Notes: a model not told the origin generated them from the sequence alone. Counted from the stretch's first letter, positions 25,395 to 35,158 are shown. The stretch: DNA of 43,045 bases from Candidatus Roizmanbacteria bacterium RIFCSPHIGHO2_02_FULL_40_13b (GCA_001789445.1 MFZQ01000010.1:1-43045), one strand, 5' to 3'. Numbers and translations: made by a program.

Positions 25395-26351
25395 ATGCTT
25401 ATCGACGAAGTCCAAATAGATGTTCATGCCGGAAATGGTGGTCACGGTAGTGTTTCGTTTCGTCGTGAAAAATTTGTGCCAAAAGGCGGACCAGACGGTG
25501 GAAATGGAGGAAAGGGAGGGGACATATATTTTATCGGTGTTTCAGATCTCGGCGCTCTTTTACAATTTCAATCTAAAAAAGAAATTCGGGCAGATGATGG
25601 AAAACCCGGTACAGCTAAAAAATGTGAAGGGCATGGAGGAGCAGACTTATTGATTCGAATTCCTATTGGGACAAGTGTTCTTGACCTGCTAACAAATAAG
25701 ACAGTTGAAATTGAAACCGTTGATCAGAAAGTGCTTATCGCAAAAGGCGGATGGGGAGGAAAAGGAAATTTTGAACTGCGAAGCGCCAGCAATCAAACCC
25801 CGATGAGCGCACTTCCTGGCAAGCCCGGAGCGTTTACGACACTCCTCTTGAACCTTCGATTCATTGCGGATGTTGGATTTATTGGACTTCCAAATGCGGG
25901 TAAAAGTAGCCTTTTAAACGCACTCACCAATGCGCATGCAAAAATTGGGAACTATCCATTTACAACGCTGGAGCCAAACTTAGGAAAAATGGATCATTTA
26001 ATCTTGGCAGATATTCCGGGGCTCATCGAGGGCGCACATAATGGAAAAGGGCTCGGAACAAAATTTCTCAAACATATCAGTAAAACAAAACTTCTCGTTC
26101 ACTGTATCGACTCATCTTCGGAAGATGTTCTGGGAGACTACAAAACGATTCGAAAGGAGCTTGAAGAACACGATGAATCACTCCTCTCAAAACCAGAGAT
26201 CATCGTTCTCACCAAATCTGATCTGGTAGATAAAAAAGAGATGAAGAAAAAAGTAACAGCTTTGAAAAAACTTAAGAAAGAGATACTCGTTTGTTCCGTG
26301 TTGGATGATGAAGAACTTAAGATCCTCAAACAAAAAATACTTACTATTTAG
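25395..26351 (+). CDS. obg: Obg GTPase
   Basis: Gly-rich OBG fold GGNGGKGGDIYFIG plus GLPNAGKSSLLNALT, DIPGLIEGAHNGKGLG. Confidence 0.97.
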   Translation: MLIDEVQIDVHAGNGGHGSVSFRREKFVPKGGPDGGNGGKGGDIYFIGVSDLGALLQFQSKKEIRADDGKPGTAKKCEGHGGADLLIRIPIGTSVLDLLTNKTVEIETVDQKVLIAKGGWGGKGNFELRSASNQTPMSALPGKPGAFTTLLLNLRFIADVGFIGLPNAGKSSLLNALTNAHAKIGNYPFTTLEPNLGKMDHLILADIPGLIEGAHNGKGLGTKFLKHISKTKLLVHCIDSSSEDVLGDYKTIRKELEEHDESLLSKPEIIVLTKSDLVDKKEMKKKVTALKKLKKEILVCSVLDDEELKILKQKILTI

Positions 26352-26366
26352 GGCTTTATAATAATA

Positions 26367-26390
26367 CTTTTAACTCCGGGGGTTCAAAGG
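26367..26390. repeat. CTTTTAACTCCGGGGGTTcAAAGG palindrome
   Basis: Shares CTTTTAACTCCGGGGGTT with 39302-39324. Confidence 0.75.
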
Positions 26391-26402
26391 ATTGTTGGGA
26401 CA

Positions 26403-26462
26403 GCGAGATCCTGAAATAGATTCAGGCCTTGGCTCTGGAGCCACAGGCTCAAGAGATGACAA
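26403..26462. repeat. REP-like palindrome with nested insertion
   Basis: GAGATCCTGAAATAGATTCAGG-(CCTTGGCTCTGGAGCCACAGGCTCAAGAG)-ATGACAA. Confidence 0.7.
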
Positions 26463-26493
26463 TGGATACTTCTTCTTGCTATACTGAACTCTT

Positions 26494-27678
26494 ATGCTTA
26501 GAAAAAATAGAAGTTTACTTATTATCGCCCTTATTGCGATGGTGAATATGCTGGGATACGGAATTATTATTCCGATTCTCTATGCATATTCAAAAAAATT
26601 CGGGCTTACAGATTTTCAAAATGGTTTACTTTTTGCAAGTTTTTCAGTTTGTCAATTCATCTCAACACCGATAATAGGACGACTTTCAGATAAGTATGGA
26701 CGGCGGCCCCTCCTCCTCGTTTCAATTATTGGGACGGCTGGTTCTTTTTTTATAATGGCATTTGCACCAAATGTTCTTTTCCTCTTTTTGGCTCGCATGC
26801 TTGATGGAATTACTGCCGGAAACATTCCAGTCGCGTTCGCCGTGATTTCCGATTCTACCAAACCAGAAGAACGTGCAAAAGCGTTTGGATTCGTGAGCGC
26901 CGCATTTAATTTTGGGTTTATTTTCGGCCCCGCAATTGCCGCAGTTACTGTAGGTATTAGCGCTTCGCTTCCTTTTATTATCGCAGGATGTGTTACTGTT
27001 GTTGCCGCCACACTAACATATCTTTATTTACCTGAAACAAATAAACATATGGGTGAAGTACGCCATGGAAAACTATTTGATTTTCCACGTATGGCACGCA
27101 CCCTTTTCGATCCAAATGTTGGCGCAACCTTCTTCATTTCTCTTGTCTTCTTCCTTGCGTTTGCGTGTGCTCTCATTTATGGATTCCAACCATTTACATT
27201 GAAAGTTTTGCACATTTTACCATCACAAAATGCAATCCTCTTTACGATGTTTGGTATTGTTGGGTTGATTTCTCAAACATTCCTTGTTGGACGTTTTTCA
27301 AAAAAGTTGGGAATCAAAACATCGTTTTCGATCTCACTCTTTTTCACCGCCGTTTCATTGCTTATAATGTTTTTCTCACGATCAATTCCCATTTTTATAA
27401 TTGCATCAATTATTCTTGGACTCTTTAATAGTTTTGTACAAACACTCATTCCGACAATCCTTTCCCAAGAAACTGATGAAAAGTCGCAAGGAACAATTAT
27501 GGGACTTAATGCGTCATATCAAAGTTTGGGTATGATTATCGGGCCAATTTTGGGCGGATTTATTGCAACAATTGCAATCCCTCTTCCCTTTTTAGTCGGA
27601 GCCGGATTAGTTTTAGTCTGTTTCTTTATGTCATTTTACGTCATGCGACCGGATGTAAAAAAAGAATCTGTGTTTTAG
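26494..27678 (+). CDS. MFS transporter (TetA/DHA1-like)
   Basis: GRLSDKYGRRPLLLVSI motif A, 12 TM pattern. Confidence 0.93.
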   Translation: MLRKNRSLLIIALIAMVNMLGYGIIIPILYAYSKKFGLTDFQNGLLFASFSVCQFISTPIIGRLSDKYGRRPLLLVSIIGTAGSFFIMAFAPNVLFLFLARMLDGITAGNIPVAFAVISDSTKPEERAKAFGFVSAAFNFGFIFGPAIAAVTVGISASLPFIIAGCVTVVAATLTYLYLPETNKHMGEVRHGKLFDFPRMARTLFDPNVGATFFISLVFFLAFACALIYGFQPFTLKVLHILPSQNAILFTMFGIVGLISQTFLVGRFSKKLGIKTSFSISLFFTAVSLLIMFFSRSIPIFIIASIILGLFNSFVQTLIPTILSQETDEKSQGTIMGLNASYQSLGMIIGPILGGFIATIAIPLPFLVGAGLVLVCFFMSFYVMRPDVKKESVF

Positions 27679-28274
27679 GAAGTGGTGAGAAATTGATATA
27701 GCTTCATTCCAATAACTGATCCTATGAGTGGACCAATAATTGTTGAAGGTGCAAGCGAATTTGCTCCAAGCGCAACTGCCGGATTCAAAAATCCAGGTGC
27801 TCCGATCATTGAAGCAACGCTTGCTCCTAAAAGAAGTGAGCCGCCAATTACCACTCCTTTGACCATATCTGGCATCTTCCCCAAAACCGTTGCCGCAATT
27901 CCAAATGTAAAAAAGACTGTTCCAACTATTTCGCCAACCATCACAGCATTCAACCCCATCCAATTGAGCCCAATAATATCTATATCAAGTGACTTTAAGG
28001 CAATAAATGCAAGAATTCCTCCAATACATTGGGCGACAATATACCGTATTGCTTCTTGAGAGTCAATTTTCTTGATTGAAAAAAGACCTACGGTGACTGC
28101 AGGATTAATATGACAACCCGAAATACTTCCTATTGTGTATACAAATAATGCGAGGATAAGTCCGGCGAGAATGGGGATGGGAATGGGGAAATCGGTCGTA
28201 TTTGCCCCAAGTAAGAGTATGAAAGTTAATGAGAATGTCCCGATCACCTCTGCAAGCAATTTTTTATTCGCCAT
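27675..28274 (-). CDS. MIP/aquaporin family channel
   Basis: SGCHINPAVTVG and GFLNPAVALG (two NPA motifs). Confidence 0.95.
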   Translation of the reverse strand: MANKKLLAEVIGTFSLTFILLLGANTTDFPIPIPILAGLILALFVYTIGSISGCHINPAVTVGLFSIKKIDSQEAIRYIVAQCIGGILAFIALKSLDIDIIGLNWMGLNAVMVGEIVGTVFFTFGIAATVLGKMPDMVKGVVIGGSLLLGASVASMIGAPGFLNPAVALGANSLAPSTIIGPLIGSVIGMKLYQFLTTS

Positions 28275-28283
28275 GTTGTGGTA

Positions 28284-28312
28284 ATAATAATGTGATAGTA
28301 TCTATATGTCAA
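28284..28312 (-). promoter_or_regulatory. Promoter of aquaporin gene
   Basis: TTGACA-N17-TATTAT on minus strand, -10 box 9 nt from ATG. Confidence 0.65.
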
Positions 28313-28359
28313 TAGTTTGTTCATAAAATGTACACTTCGGGTGTGTATATGTGTGTATA

Positions 28360-28917
28360 TTAGTTGTTGTAGCGGCCTTTTAGATACTTTTCCAGCTCGG
28401 TAAGTGCAAATCGTCGAGGATTTGTTTTATCATAATGAGCTCGATTCATTTCACCTCTTGTTTGAGTATAGCCATCTGGAATAAATAGTACATCCCATCC
28501 AAAACCATCATTTCCTCTTGGTTTGTCTGAAATTGTTCCTTTTATTATTCCAATACAAACCTTCATTTCTTTTCCATCGTAAAATCCAATTCCAACCTCT
28601 CCCCGTGCCCTTTTATCTGTAAAATGTGAAACCATATCACAAATTCCCTCATATTTTATTTCTAGTTCAAAATATTTAATCAAGGTCCCCGGTAACCTCC
28701 CCATTGCTGAAATAACGAGAGAAACATCATCTACTAAAACAGGAGATTTAACAATAGAATACGCTTCGCGGAGTTTGTGCTCGACAACTTCCGTAAGATC
28801 AAGAGATTGAATTTCTGCAAGCTCAAGTTTATGATGTTCAACCGGTATTCCTAGATATCGGCTCATTTGCATAGCTTTTGAAGAATTTCCTGTGATAAAG
28901 GTTAGCTTTTTATTCAT
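28360..28917 (-). CDS. RdgB/HAM1-like non-canonical purine NTP pyrophosphatase
   Basis: LTFITGNSSKAMQMSRYL, VLVDDVSLVISAMGRLPGTLIKYF, GNDGFGWDVLFIPDGYTQTRGEM. Confidence 0.88.
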   Translation of the reverse strand: MNKKLTFITGNSSKAMQMSRYLGIPVEHHKLELAEIQSLDLTEVVEHKLREAYSIVKSPVLVDDVSLVISAMGRLPGTLIKYFELEIKYEGICDMVSHFTDKRARGEVGIGFYDGKEMKVCIGIIKGTISDKPRGNDGFGWDVLFIPDGYTQTRGEMNRAHYDKTNPRRFALTELEKYLKGRYNN

Positions 28918-28975
28918 GTGTTTATTTTACTACAAAGCCCGTCATTATAGGCTGGAAGTTTGGTAGAATTAGATC

Positions 28976-30046
28976 ATGAAACTTTCTGTCGGAATCATCG
29001 GCCTTCCAAACGTTGGAAAGTCCACACTTTTCAATGCACTCCTAAAAAAACAGGTCGCGTATGCGGCCAATTATCCTTTTGCAACAATTGAGCCAAATGT
29101 GGGGGTTGTGGAGGTACCGGATTCGCGGCTCGGTGCGCTTGCAAAAGTGATTGGAAATAATCCTCCGATTGTTCCTGCAGTGGTCGAGTTTTACGATATT
29201 GCTGGACTTGTGGCTGGAGCTTCTAAGGGTGAGGGATTGGGTAATAAGTTTTTATCTCATATTAGGGAGGTTGCCGCGATTGTACATGTTGTACGTATTT
29301 TTGAGGATTCAAACATCACACATGTATCTGAAAAAATTGATCCAGCGTCTGACATCGCAACAATTAACACCGAACTTATTTTAGCTGACCTGTCCACTTT
29401 AGAAAAATATAAGGAGCCGAAAGGAAATGCTTCAAAGGAAGACGTGGCCACGTTTGACGTGGTGAAAAAGTTGCGAGTGGCACTTGATACTGGGACAGCC
29501 GCACGAGATGTAGAGCTTGATGAGAAGGAACAGGAGGCGATTAAGCAGTTGAATTTGCTCACCATGAAACCAGTGTTGTTCGTGTTTAATACGTCAGAAG
29601 AACAGCTGGAAAACCCCTCCTCGATCGAGCTTCCTAAAGGAACTGAAGAAAGTATGTATTTTTGTGCAAAGCTTGAAAATGAGATTGTGGAGCTTTCGCT
29701 TGATGAACAAAAAGAGTATTTGAATCAATATGGACTTGAAGAAACAGGACTGAATCGACTCATTCAAAAAACATATGAGCTACTGGGGCTTATCTCCTTC
29801 CTAACCGCAGGTGAAAAGGAAGTACGCGCGTGGACCATTCACAAAGGAGATACGGCGGTTATCGCAAGTGGTGAAATTCACACAGATTTTATGAAAAATT
29901 TTATTAAGGCCGAGATTGCACCATTTGATGCATTTGTGCAATTGGGTGGTTGGCTGGGAGTTCGGGAAAAAGGAAAGGCAATTCTGGCTGGAAAAGATTA
30001 TATTATGAAAGATGGGGATGTGGTTGAGTTTAAGATTGGAGTTTGA
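28976..30046 (+). CDS. ychF: Ribosome-binding ATPase YchF
   Basis: SVGIIGLPNVGKSTLFNALLKKQVAYAANYPFATIEPNVG and C-terminal GKDYIMKDGDVVEFKIGV. Confidence 0.97.
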   Translation: MKLSVGIIGLPNVGKSTLFNALLKKQVAYAANYPFATIEPNVGVVEVPDSRLGALAKVIGNNPPIVPAVVEFYDIAGLVAGASKGEGLGNKFLSHIREVAAIVHVVRIFEDSNITHVSEKIDPASDIATINTELILADLSTLEKYKEPKGNASKEDVATFDVVKKLRVALDTGTAARDVELDEKEQEAIKQLNLLTMKPVLFVFNTSEEQLENPSSIELPKGTEESMYFCAKLENEIVELSLDEQKEYLNQYGLEETGLNRLIQKTYELLGLISFLTAGEKEVRAWTIHKGDTAVIASGEIHTDFMKNFIKAEIAPFDAFVQLGGWLGVREKGKAILAGKDYIMKDGDVVEFKIGV

Positions 30047-30071
30047 GAAAAGAAATCTCTATAATGATTAC

Positions 30072-30521
30072 ATGAACGTCCTCATTGCGTATGCGACAAA
30101 TTCCGGAGGTACCTATTTCGCCGCGCAGACTGTAAAAAAAGTACTCGAGGCTAAAAAGTTCAGTGTTACTACCGCAGAAGTAGAGGATTTGAGTCCTCAT
30201 GATTTTAAAAAGTACGACCTTATAATCCTCGGCTCGTGTAGTTGGAATTATAAGGATTTAGAGGGCCAGCTCCCGAAAAGTTTTGAAGAATTTGTAAAAA
30301 ACACTCCTGCAAACTCGTTGCAAAATAAAAAGTGCGCAGTATTTGGTTTGGGAGATAGTGAATATTTATATTTTTGCGGAGCTGTTGGAATTTTGGAGAA
30401 GTACATACAAAAAAACGGAGGAACGCCGATTACAGATTCACTGCGAATCGATGGATACTACAAACATGAAAAAGAAAATAATGAGAAACTTGAGAAATGG
30501 GTACATTCGCTACCTCTTTAA
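30072..30521 (+). CDS. Flavodoxin
   Basis: LIAYATNSGGTYFAA, LIILGSCSWNYKDLEGQLPKSFEEF, VFGLGDSEYLYFCGAVG; start corrected. Confidence 0.9.
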   Translation: MNVLIAYATNSGGTYFAAQTVKKVLEAKKFSVTTAEVEDLSPHDFKKYDLIILGSCSWNYKDLEGQLPKSFEEFVKNTPANSLQNKKCAVFGLGDSEYLYFCGAVGILEKYIQKNGGTPITDSLRIDGYYKHEKENNEKLEKWVHSLPL

Positions 30522-31186
30522 TCTTCGATTTTATACCCAAATCCATATACAGTCTTTATGAGTTTTCGCCTAAATCCCCGGTCAACTTTTATTCGTAAAT
30601 TTTTTACATGCGCGTCAACAATATTTTGAAACGCTTCATAATCACTTTCCCAAACATGATCAAGAATCATGGCTCGCGTTACTACTCGTCCAACATTAGT
30701 CATTAAGTACTGCAAGATTGCCATTTCTTTTCGTCGAAGATGTAACAATTTATTCCCTCGGCGTACTCGGGCATTTTCAATATCAAATTGCAAATTTCCA
30801 ACAGACAAAATCAATAGTTTTTTGTGTTTTGAAGTTCGGCGAATCAGTGAGTGGACTCGGGCAAGAAGCTCTCCTTTGTCAATTGGTTTGACCAAAAAAT
30901 CATCAGCACCTACGGTAAGTGCATGTATTTTGTCGGTTGTATGCGCACGTCGTGCCAAAACTAAGAGTGGAATCGTACTGTTCTCTAATCTGATTGCGTA
31001 ACACAACGTGTTTTTCTTTCTATTACAGATTTCAAAATCAATTATAATAAGGTCATACGTATTGATAAAACCTAGGTTTGTTCGAATATTTTTTGGGAAT
31101 AAAACGGTTATCGAATGTGCTTCGTTTAGTGCTTCGTGTATAATACACGACTCCTGTTTATCGTCTTCTATGAGTAGAATATTCAT
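30518..31186 (-). CDS. OmpR-family response regulator
   Basis: Receiver (LLIEDD, YDLIIIDFE, KPIDKGELLARV) plus winged-helix effector (LRRKEMAILQYL...VDAHVKNLRIKV). Confidence 0.93.
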   Translation of the reverse strand: MNILLIEDDKQESCIIHEALNEAHSITVLFPKNIRTNLGFINTYDLIIIDFEICNRKKNTLCYAIRLENSTIPLLVLARRAHTTDKIHALTVGADDFLVKPIDKGELLARVHSLIRRTSKHKKLLILSVGNLQFDIENARVRRGNKLLHLRRKEMAILQYLMTNVGRVVTRAMILDHVWESDYEAFQNIVDAHVKNLRIKVDRGFRRKLIKTVYGFGYKIED

Positions 31187-31294
31187 TCTTTCGCAAAAAT
31201 TCGAAAATAAAAGGAGAAGGAGTTTTTAAAACCGCAGTAGTTGAATAGTGTTTATGTACTGTCATAGTAGCATAATGCTGCCATAACCGCCCAT

Positions 31295-31322
31295 AGTATA
31301 ACTTATTCTTTTATGTTGTCAA
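31295..31322 (-). promoter_or_regulatory. Promoter upstream of response regulator
   Basis: TTGACA-N16-TATACT on minus strand. Confidence 0.65.
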
Positions 31323-31349
31323 GCGGTATTTATTGCTAGAACAGGCAGA

Positions 31350-32567
31350 CTACTTATGCTGGAGAATTATTCCGAATGGAGTAGCACGTCCTTGTGGAAT
31401 AATATACCCACCACTCCACAGACTCGTTGAGGCTCCACTATCTAAATTGAGCGCATTTTGCACACCAAGAGCTTTGAGAACATGTGCGACTTCCGCAACG
31501 GTCGCGTTTTGAACAACGCCAATATAAACAGTGCTTCCAGTTGCGCCGATGAAACTTCTACTTCCTTTACTTCCCCGTTTTGGCTCCCCATCACCATTAA
31601 AGACAATGTTTCCATCAAGGACTAAAAGCGGCTGACTTGTGATAACACTGTCAACTCCCGTATCCCGTCCCCATTGGGAAGATTGGCCAACAAATCGAGC
31701 TGAACTTCCCGAGAAAATAACCGCCGGAACTGAACTGTACACGTTATTATCTGAATTAAAGTAATGCTTTGCCTTGTTCATGATAAGCGTATCGAACGAG
31801 TTTTTCTTACCATCACAGCTTGGGTATGAGGCTGGGCAAAAATACGGCCCGTTAATTCCCGCAAAACCCCCACTACGGGTAGTGTAATCGGCAAGTGAAA
31901 GAACCGGACAATCATTCCCACAATCACCGTCAGACGCAGTATCGACGACGACTCTCGTCGAATTAAGGTCAGCAGAAACGATATCCACCAAATAATCTCC
32001 AATATCTGCCGATACCTTTTGTCGTCGGTAACCGGAAGAAGGAGGCACATTATTTGCAACTATATTTTGGGGAATTGAAAATGTGGAACTTACTTGAGTT
32101 TGTTGCGCTGAAATATCTGCGCTAAGTTTATTTAGTGTTGCTTCAGCCGAAGCATAGTTTCTTTTGGATAAGAGCTCGAGTGCCGAAACATATGCCTCAT
32201 CAAACTTACTTGTTTTTGTGCTACTTTCTCGAAACTTAATAAGCGATTCATAAACAGTCACACTTTTTTTATACGAAGACTCTATTGCAGAAATCGTTTT
32301 CTCCAAATCCTTATTACTCTTGTATTGATCCTGACTTTTGAGAATCTCTAGCTCTTTTTGCGTTTGCTTCATGGATGAAAGTGTTTGTGTGAGCTTATCA
32401 TCAAGTGCTTTTCCATGCGTATCGAGTGTGTGAGCTTTTGAGTTCAAGATCACTGTTTGGTAGGTGAAAAATATTGAGATTCCAAGAACAGTTGAAAGAA
32501 AAATAGAATAGAATAATCTGTTTCTACGCTCAACATCATTAAAAAGATCTATAAGTGCTTTTTTCAC
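31350..32567 (-). CDS. Phosphodiester glycosidase (NAGPA/DUF2233) domain protein with N-terminal TM and coiled coil
   Basis: GGFAGINGPYFCPASYP ... ALNLDSGASTSLWSGG. Confidence 0.85.
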   Translation of the reverse strand: MKKALIDLFNDVERRNRLFYSIFLSTVLGISIFFTYQTVILNSKAHTLDTHGKALDDKLTQTLSSMKQTQKELEILKSQDQYKSNKDLEKTISAIESSYKKSVTVYESLIKFRESSTKTSKFDEAYVSALELLSKRNYASAEATLNKLSADISAQQTQVSSTFSIPQNIVANNVPPSSGYRRQKVSADIGDYLVDIVSADLNSTRVVVDTASDGDCGNDCPVLSLADYTTRSGGFAGINGPYFCPASYPSCDGKKNSFDTLIMNKAKHYFNSDNNVYSSVPAVIFSGSSARFVGQSSQWGRDTGVDSVITSQPLLVLDGNIVFNGDGEPKRGSKGSRSFIGATGSTVYIGVVQNATVAEVAHVLKALGVQNALNLDSGASTSLWSGGYIIPQGRATPFGIILQHK

Positions 32568-32573
32568 GTCTGT

Positions 32574-33458
32574 CTACAGCTTACCAAAAAGCTGGGCGTG
32601 AAATCCACTAGATCGTTTTACCTGTAAATCCTTATTGAGGATACAGTATTCAAATTGGAAATTTATTGAAAAGTTTTCTGGCGGAACCATAAATAGAGCA
32701 GTTGCAAGCCCATCAGCAAGTGCTGCAGAGTCCGCGATTACCCAGGAGGCAATAATTTCTTTTGGTGAAGAAAGTGTTTGCGGATATATTATATGATTGT
32801 ATTTTCCCCATGCTCTTCGATTTGTTGCCGAGCTACACATGCATCCATATTTCATCTTTATTGTTCCAATAATTTGTGTTGTATTAAGCGGATTTTCAAG
32901 TCCAACAGTAATCTCTTTGTCATTTGAAACATACGAAATATCTCCGCTTCCGTTTACGAGAAACCGTTTTACCCCTTTTTCTTTTAAAAAGGAAGTTGCT
33001 GTATCAACTAAAAATCCCTTTCCTACTGCTCCAAAATCAAAAAGCACCGGCTCCTTCACTTTTATTGTTGTGGTATCGATGATCTTAACTGTTTCAAAAA
33101 GATCGGGAACTTTGTTGATCTTTTTTTGAGAAATCAGTGAGTAATCGGCATCATACCCAAGTTCTTCAAGTGTATGACCAATAAACGGAGTAAGCTTTTT
33201 CTCTGATAAATCGTAAAGTTTGAAGTAGAGCTGGAGTATCTGAATAAATTCTTCAGGAACTTTTATTTTCCCTGTTTTATGTGAAATCTTCGAAACAAAT
33301 GAGTTTTTGATGAATCGTGAGTAGGTATTGTCAAACTCATGAGACTTATGAGTAATTTCTGAAGTGATACTGGTAAAAGCATCCTCTTTAATCTGGTCCC
33401 AAATGCTTATTTCCCACGTTGTCCCCATACTTTCATAGGCAAGTTTTTGGGGAAGCAT
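32574..33458 (-). CDS. apbE: FAD:protein FMN transferase (ApbE)
   Basis: MGTTWEISIWD, FDFGAVGKGFLVDTATSFLKEKGVKRFLVNGSGDISY. Confidence 0.9.
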   Translation of the reverse strand: MLPQKLAYESMGTTWEISIWDQIKEDAFTSITSEITHKSHEFDNTYSRFIKNSFVSKISHKTGKIKVPEEFIQILQLYFKLYDLSEKKLTPFIGHTLEELGYDADYSLISQKKINKVPDLFETVKIIDTTTIKVKEPVLFDFGAVGKGFLVDTATSFLKEKGVKRFLVNGSGDISYVSNDKEITVGLENPLNTTQIIGTIKMKYGCMCSSATNRRAWGKYNHIIYPQTLSSPKEIIASWVIADSAALADGLATALFMVPPENFSINFQFEYCILNKDLQVKRSSGFHAQLFGKL

Positions 33459-33463
33459 ATTTT

Positions 33464-33916
33464 TTATGCTTTTGCTTGGGCTTTTATCTTTTCAAGTGCG
33501 TCCATAAATCCTTTTGGAGTGAGGGATGAACCGTTGACAACAGTGAGTGCGATTGAATCGATAGGTTTCCCAACTACTTTTTCACTAAATCCTGCCTTGA
33601 AAAGACCTTGCATTCTTTTTGTGGTGGTGTGTGTACCAAGACCCGTAAACTGTGCAGATGCGACGATGTCATCCTTAAGTGTCATCGTAATATCGATTTG
33701 CTCCGGACCATTTGGGGAAACATACCCCCCTTTTGCTTCATAGGTGCCATTTTTATATGTTGATTGTGTAGTTTCGTCAGGAGTTGTTGTCTCTATTGTC
33801 ACTGTATTTTTTTCTTCAATACCTACTGTTGGTTTTTTATTCAAACCAAATTGCCAAAAACCAAATCCGATAAGTGCAACAACGATAAGACCTATAATAA
33901 CGTATTTTGTATTCAT
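33464..33916 (-). CDS. Membrane-anchored FMN-binding domain protein
   Basis: N-terminal TM; YKNGTYEAKGGYVSPNGPEQIDITMTLKDDIVASAQFTG...IDSIALTVVNGSSLTPKGFMDALEKIKAQ. Confidence 0.85.
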   Translation of the reverse strand: MNTKYVIIGLIVVALIGFGFWQFGLNKKPTVGIEEKNTVTIETTTPDETTQSTYKNGTYEAKGGYVSPNGPEQIDITMTLKDDIVASAQFTGLGTHTTTKRMQGLFKAGFSEKVVGKPIDSIALTVVNGSSLTPKGFMDALEKIKAQAKA

Positions 33917-33942
33917 GAATCTGATTATACTATACTTTATAT

Positions 33943-34851
33943 ATGCTTGAAATGCTAAAAAAGTTTGCAAATCTAAAAAATCCGCTTTTCCAATTTTTCC
34001 TCTATCTTCTGGCGTTTGCGTTTCTTTCAACATTCGATCTTTTCATTTCTGGATCTGGGCAGAAAGAAATAATTCAGTATGGATCAAATTTTGCAGTAAC
34101 CGTTGTAAGCGCCCTCGTTGTATATTATTTCGTTCGTTTCAAGTTGAACTTTGTAACTAGTAATCCATTTAATTTTTTCATTTCTTGTTTGATTGCGTAT
34201 TTACTTCTCCATCCAACAAACCCGTGGTGGTTTTTTGTGATAACGGTTCTATCGATCGCCGTTGGAAAGTATTTTGTGAAATTTAATAATATGCCGATTT
34301 TTAATCCAGCCGCCCTGGGAATTGTATTGGCGACAATAATAACGAGAGTTCTCTTTCTTTTAAAACTTGCACCAGATTATGTACTCGTTTCGTGGTGGGG
34401 AACGGATATGACCCAACAATTTTTGACCAAAACTCCCTTATTTTATATAGTTGCCGCACTGCTACTTCTTCGATTTATGTACTTTTCCCACAAATTTAGA
34501 AAACTGTATTACATGGCAACTTTTTGGATAGTGTACGTAGCATTCATCATCGTATACAGCGTACTGACAAATAATCAAAGCGTTCTAACAATCAATTCGT
34601 TTGCGATGATGGTATTTGTAACCACTGGATTTTTTTCGTTTGTGATGCTCACCGAGCCAAAAACTTCACCTATTTTCAGCAATCAACAAATTATTGTGGG
34701 AATTTTAGCCGCAGTATTCTTATTTGCAAACAATACATTTTTCGCCTCGCTCCCCATCGATCCATTTTTGAACACTGTTCTTGCGGCAAATTTGATGGTA
34801 TTTGTGTTTGGGTACTTTAGAAAGTTGACTTCAGGAATAGCCGAAGGTTGA
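33943..34851 (+). CDS. NqrB/RnfD-like polytopic membrane protein
   Basis: LLHPTNPWWFFVITVLSIAVGKYFVKFNNMPIFNPAALGIVL resembles the NQR2/RnfD/RnfE family. Confidence 0.75.
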   Translation: MLEMLKKFANLKNPLFQFFLYLLAFAFLSTFDLFISGSGQKEIIQYGSNFAVTVVSALVVYYFVRFKLNFVTSNPFNFFISCLIAYLLLHPTNPWWFFVITVLSIAVGKYFVKFNNMPIFNPAALGIVLATIITRVLFLLKLAPDYVLVSWWGTDMTQQFLTKTPLFYIVAALLLLRFMYFSHKFRKLYYMATFWIVYVAFIIVYSVLTNNQSVLTINSFAMMVFVTTGFFSFVMLTEPKTSPIFSNQQIIVGILAAVFLFANNTFFASLPIDPFLNTVLAANLMVFVFGYFRKLTSGIAEG

Positions 34852-34852
34852 G

Positions 34853-35152
34853 TTATTTAGATGGAGTTTTCTCGATAGAAGCTCGTTCAATAAGCCACAT
34901 TCGTGCTAAAGTTGTTGGATTTATTCCTTTGGATCTGGCTACTTTTTCAATTTTTTCTTTTATTGATACTTGAATTCGAATCGACATAGTAGCCTCTTTT
35001 TCAGGCTCGATTAATGGTAGTTCGGATAAAGGTGTCTTGGGATTATCAAATAAAGGTGAAGTATCATGTGTATCCCAGAAATCAGCTTCTTCATCTAAGG
35101 TTTTGAATGGTTTAATTGGTTTGGGTTTATAGATAGTTTTTTTCTTTGCCAT
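34853..35152 (-). CDS. CopG/BrnA-like antitoxin, apparently without partner
   Basis: MAKKKTIYKPKPIKPFKTLDEEADFWDTHD...MSIRIQVSIKEKIEKVARSKGINPTTLARMWLIERA. Confidence 0.8.
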   Translation of the reverse strand: MAKKKTIYKPKPIKPFKTLDEEADFWDTHDTSPLFDNPKTPLSELPLIEPEKEATMSIRIQVSIKEKIEKVARSKGINPTTLARMWLIERASIEKTPSK

Positions 35153-35158
35153 ATAAGG

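Noticed and set aside
27631-27963. 110-aa minus-strand ORF over the aquaporin gene
   Set aside because: Alternative frame of the aquaporin CDS with two NPA motifs.
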